The notes beneath the pieces were generated by a model. The model did not search any database. It worked only from the letters and a program-made list of their open reading frames with translations, and was not told the DNA's origin. The translations under genes were made by a program, and so were the position numbers. Positions 3,914-5,216 of a stretch of 5,216 nucleotides of DNA are shown here, in pieces (the first letter of the stretch is position 1; the number at the start of each line of letters is the position of its first letter). This DNA is from Acidimicrobiaceae bacterium (lineage in GTDB: Bacteria > Actinomycetota > Acidimicrobiia > Acidimicrobiales > UBA10347): contig DNHM01000372.1 of the NCBI GenBank assembly GCA_003485885.1, positions 1 to 5,216 on the forward strand, read 5' to 3'.

Positions 3914-5216
3914 GTTTCGACTTTTTGGGTCGCCGTTGCGCTACACCGATCGGGCCAGCAGCGGGGCCACATAGCCAGCTCGCAGCGAACATCGTGTTGT
4001 CGTGGCTTGGTGGCTCTCGTCTGTTTGAGCTGAAGACCGTCCAGATCTTGGACGAACTCGAAATTGCTCGTCCATGCATCGACATGGAGACCATCGGCTA
4101 CAACATCGAGTGGAGCCAGGAACTTCGCATTCCGCAGAGCCTGACGGAGTATGTGAAGTCCGCCATGCTCATCGAGCTGTTGCGTAACTGGGAACCGCTC
4201 GCCGGCCACATCGGTCCAGATCCCGGCCCACACGTTTTTGACATGTCGGTTGGGTATGACTTGGCAGGTATTTCGTCGCCCGAGGTCGGCGTATTCTTGA
4301 AGGGCATGCGTGACGCAACTGCCGAGATCGCGGCGCTACGCCCCGAGATCGCCACCGCTGCCGGTGGTGCGTTTGCGTCGCTGAGCGACCTTGCGTTCGA
4401 CTCACAGATCTCTGACACGTTGACGCTTTCGACGTTCCATGGCTGCCCGCCAGACGAGATCGAGTCGATCACCAAATACCTGATCGACGAGCACGATCTC
4501 GATGTCATCGTCAAGCTGAATCCGACCTTGCTTGGGTACGACCAGGTAGCTGATGTCGTGAACGATCAGCTGGGCTACAGCGATGTCTCCGTGAAAGCCA
4601 GTGCGTTCGACGAAGACCTCCAGTTCGAACGAGGTATCGAACTCATCGGCGAACTCAATCAGTACGCAAAGGACCGTGGTCGACGCTTCGGTATCAAGCT
4701 CACGAACACCCTCGTGGTCGACAACACCCGTGGTTTCATGGCTGACGAGACGATGTACCTGTCCGGTGCGCCGTTGCACGTTTTGGCCTCGTCGCTGCTC
4801 GACCGACTCGCCACCGCCATGCCAGGAACACTCGACATCCCCGGCCACGACGGCGACATCATGGTCAGCTTCTCGGCGGGTGTGAACAAGGAGAACCTGG
4901 CCGACACACTGGCCATGGGCGTTCAACCAGCCACGATCTGCTCGGACCTGCTCAAGCCAAACGGATATGGCCGGCTAGCACCGATGCTTAAGGCACTTGC
5001 GGCCGAAGTAACTGGTGGCGGCCACACCAACCTTGTCGACTGGAAGCAGAGTCGACAGGAGGCGGCCAAAGCCGGTGGTTTTACGTCGACTGCGGCTGAA
5101 CATGTGGCGTCGATCCTGGGTGAAGGCGTAGCCGACTACCACCTCGATGGCAATAAGAAGCTGCCGCGCTCGGTCGATAATGACCTACAAATGTTTGGTT
5201 GTGTCTCGTGCAACCT
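3772..5216 (+). CDS. ygfK: YgfK-type oxidoreductase ('putative selenate reductase'), N-terminal part, truncated by window edge
   Basis: An open frame of 481 codons from ATG 3772 to the right edge; E. coli YgfK is about 1030 residues, so roughly the first half is seen. The region resembles the FMN-binding TIM-barrel of dihydropyrimidine and dihydroorotate dehydrogenases. Near-identical YgfK blocks include ATPIGPAAGPHSQLA (57-71), FELKTVQILD (85-94), PCID then EWS (about 100-113), FDMSVGYDL, LSTFHGCPPDEIE (219-231), VKLNPTLLGY (247-256), GIKLTNTL (307-314), MYLSG, SFSAGVN and DLLKPNGY (392-399). The window stops after GCVSCN (C477, C480), probably the first half of an Fe-S cysteine cluster that precedes the flavin/NAD(P)H portion. 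YgfK genes occur in purine/uric-acid degradation clusters; the older 'selenate reductase' label is not a demonstrated function here. A later ATG (3802) is possible, but the TANNNT box and the length of the N-terminus favour 3772. It is probably in the same catabolic unit as the amidase. Confidence 0.93.
   Translation, partial: MAEATPPLTPMSLTTLLGRIDHEWSTRKKVFDLPSARIWKRDPELDLGFDFLGRRCATPIGPAAGPHSQLAANIVLSWLGGSRLFELKTVQILDELEIARPCIDMETIGYNIEWSQELRIPQSLTEYVKSAMLIELLRNWEPLAGHIGPDPGPHVFDMSVGYDLAGISSPEVGVFLKGMRDATAEIAALRPEIATAAGGAFASLSDLAFDSQISDTLTLSTFHGCPPDEIESITKYLIDEHDLDVIVKLNPTLLGYDQVADVVNDQLGYSDVSVKASAFDEDLQFERGIELIGELNQYAKDRGRRFGIKLTNTLVVDNTRGFMADETMYLSGAPLHVLASSLLDRLATAMPGTLDIPGHDGDIMVSFSAGVNKENLADTLAMGVQPATICSDLLKPNGYGRLAPMLKALAAEVTGGGHTNLVDWKQSRQEAAKAGGFTSTAAEHVASILGEGVADYHLDGNKKLPRSVDNDLQMFGCVSCN

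Noticed and set aside
4402..4926. A 174-codon minus-strand open frame inside ygfK
   Set aside because: It is antisense to highly conserved YgfK motifs and its translation is not family-like.
1..5216. CRISPR arrays, tRNA/rRNA genes, insertion sequences, prophage or attachment sites
   Set aside because: No spaced repeats of CRISPR size, cloverleaf-like sequences, transposase motifs or terminal inverted repeats were seen on either strand.

Overview
The window carries five genes from what is most likely an actinobacterium. The clues are a mycothiol-dependent (maleylpyruvate isomerase-type) enzyme, a type II glutamine synthetase of the Streptomyces GlnII kind, moderately high GC, GTG starts, and start sites that look leaderless. 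A narrower placement (for example Acidimicrobiia) would be a guess.

Layout: (1) 1-789 (+) is the C-terminal three quarters of a GSII glutamine synthetase, open at the left edge. (2) 790-1072 is a convergent intergenic region with two clear hairpins followed by a foldable stretch of no recognised function. (3) 1073-1804 (-) is a mycothiol-dependent maleylpyruvate isomerase-family enzyme. (4) 1875-2342 (-) is a small protein that joins a thiamine-binding-like (MTH1187/DUF77-type) domain to a YheO-like helix-turn-helix, probably a ligand-sensing regulator. (5) 2395-3630 (+), divergent from the regulator, is an M20 allantoate amidohydrolase / N-carbamoyl-amino-acid hydrolase. (6) 3772-5216 (+) is the N-terminal half of a YgfK-type oxidoreductase ('putative selenate reductase'), cut off at the right edge just inside a cysteine cluster.

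The probable theme is nitrogen recovery from N-heterocycles (purine, hydantoin or ureide). YgfK homologues sit in purine/uric-acid catabolism clusters of E. coli and anaerobes. Hydantoinase/carbamoylase-family amidases release ammonia and CO2 from ureido compounds, and glutamine synthetase could assimilate the ammonia. The divergent regulator is the natural candidate to control the amidase.

The most striking non-coding signal is that all four visible gene starts (1804-, 2342-, 2395+, 3772+) have a TANNNT hexamer followed by exactly six bases and then GTG or ATG. That is the geometry of leaderless transcripts. Between the two divergent starts the two hexamers and an ACGGT-N10-ACCGT inverted repeat share one exact centre (2368.5), which suggests a compact shared operator-promoter.
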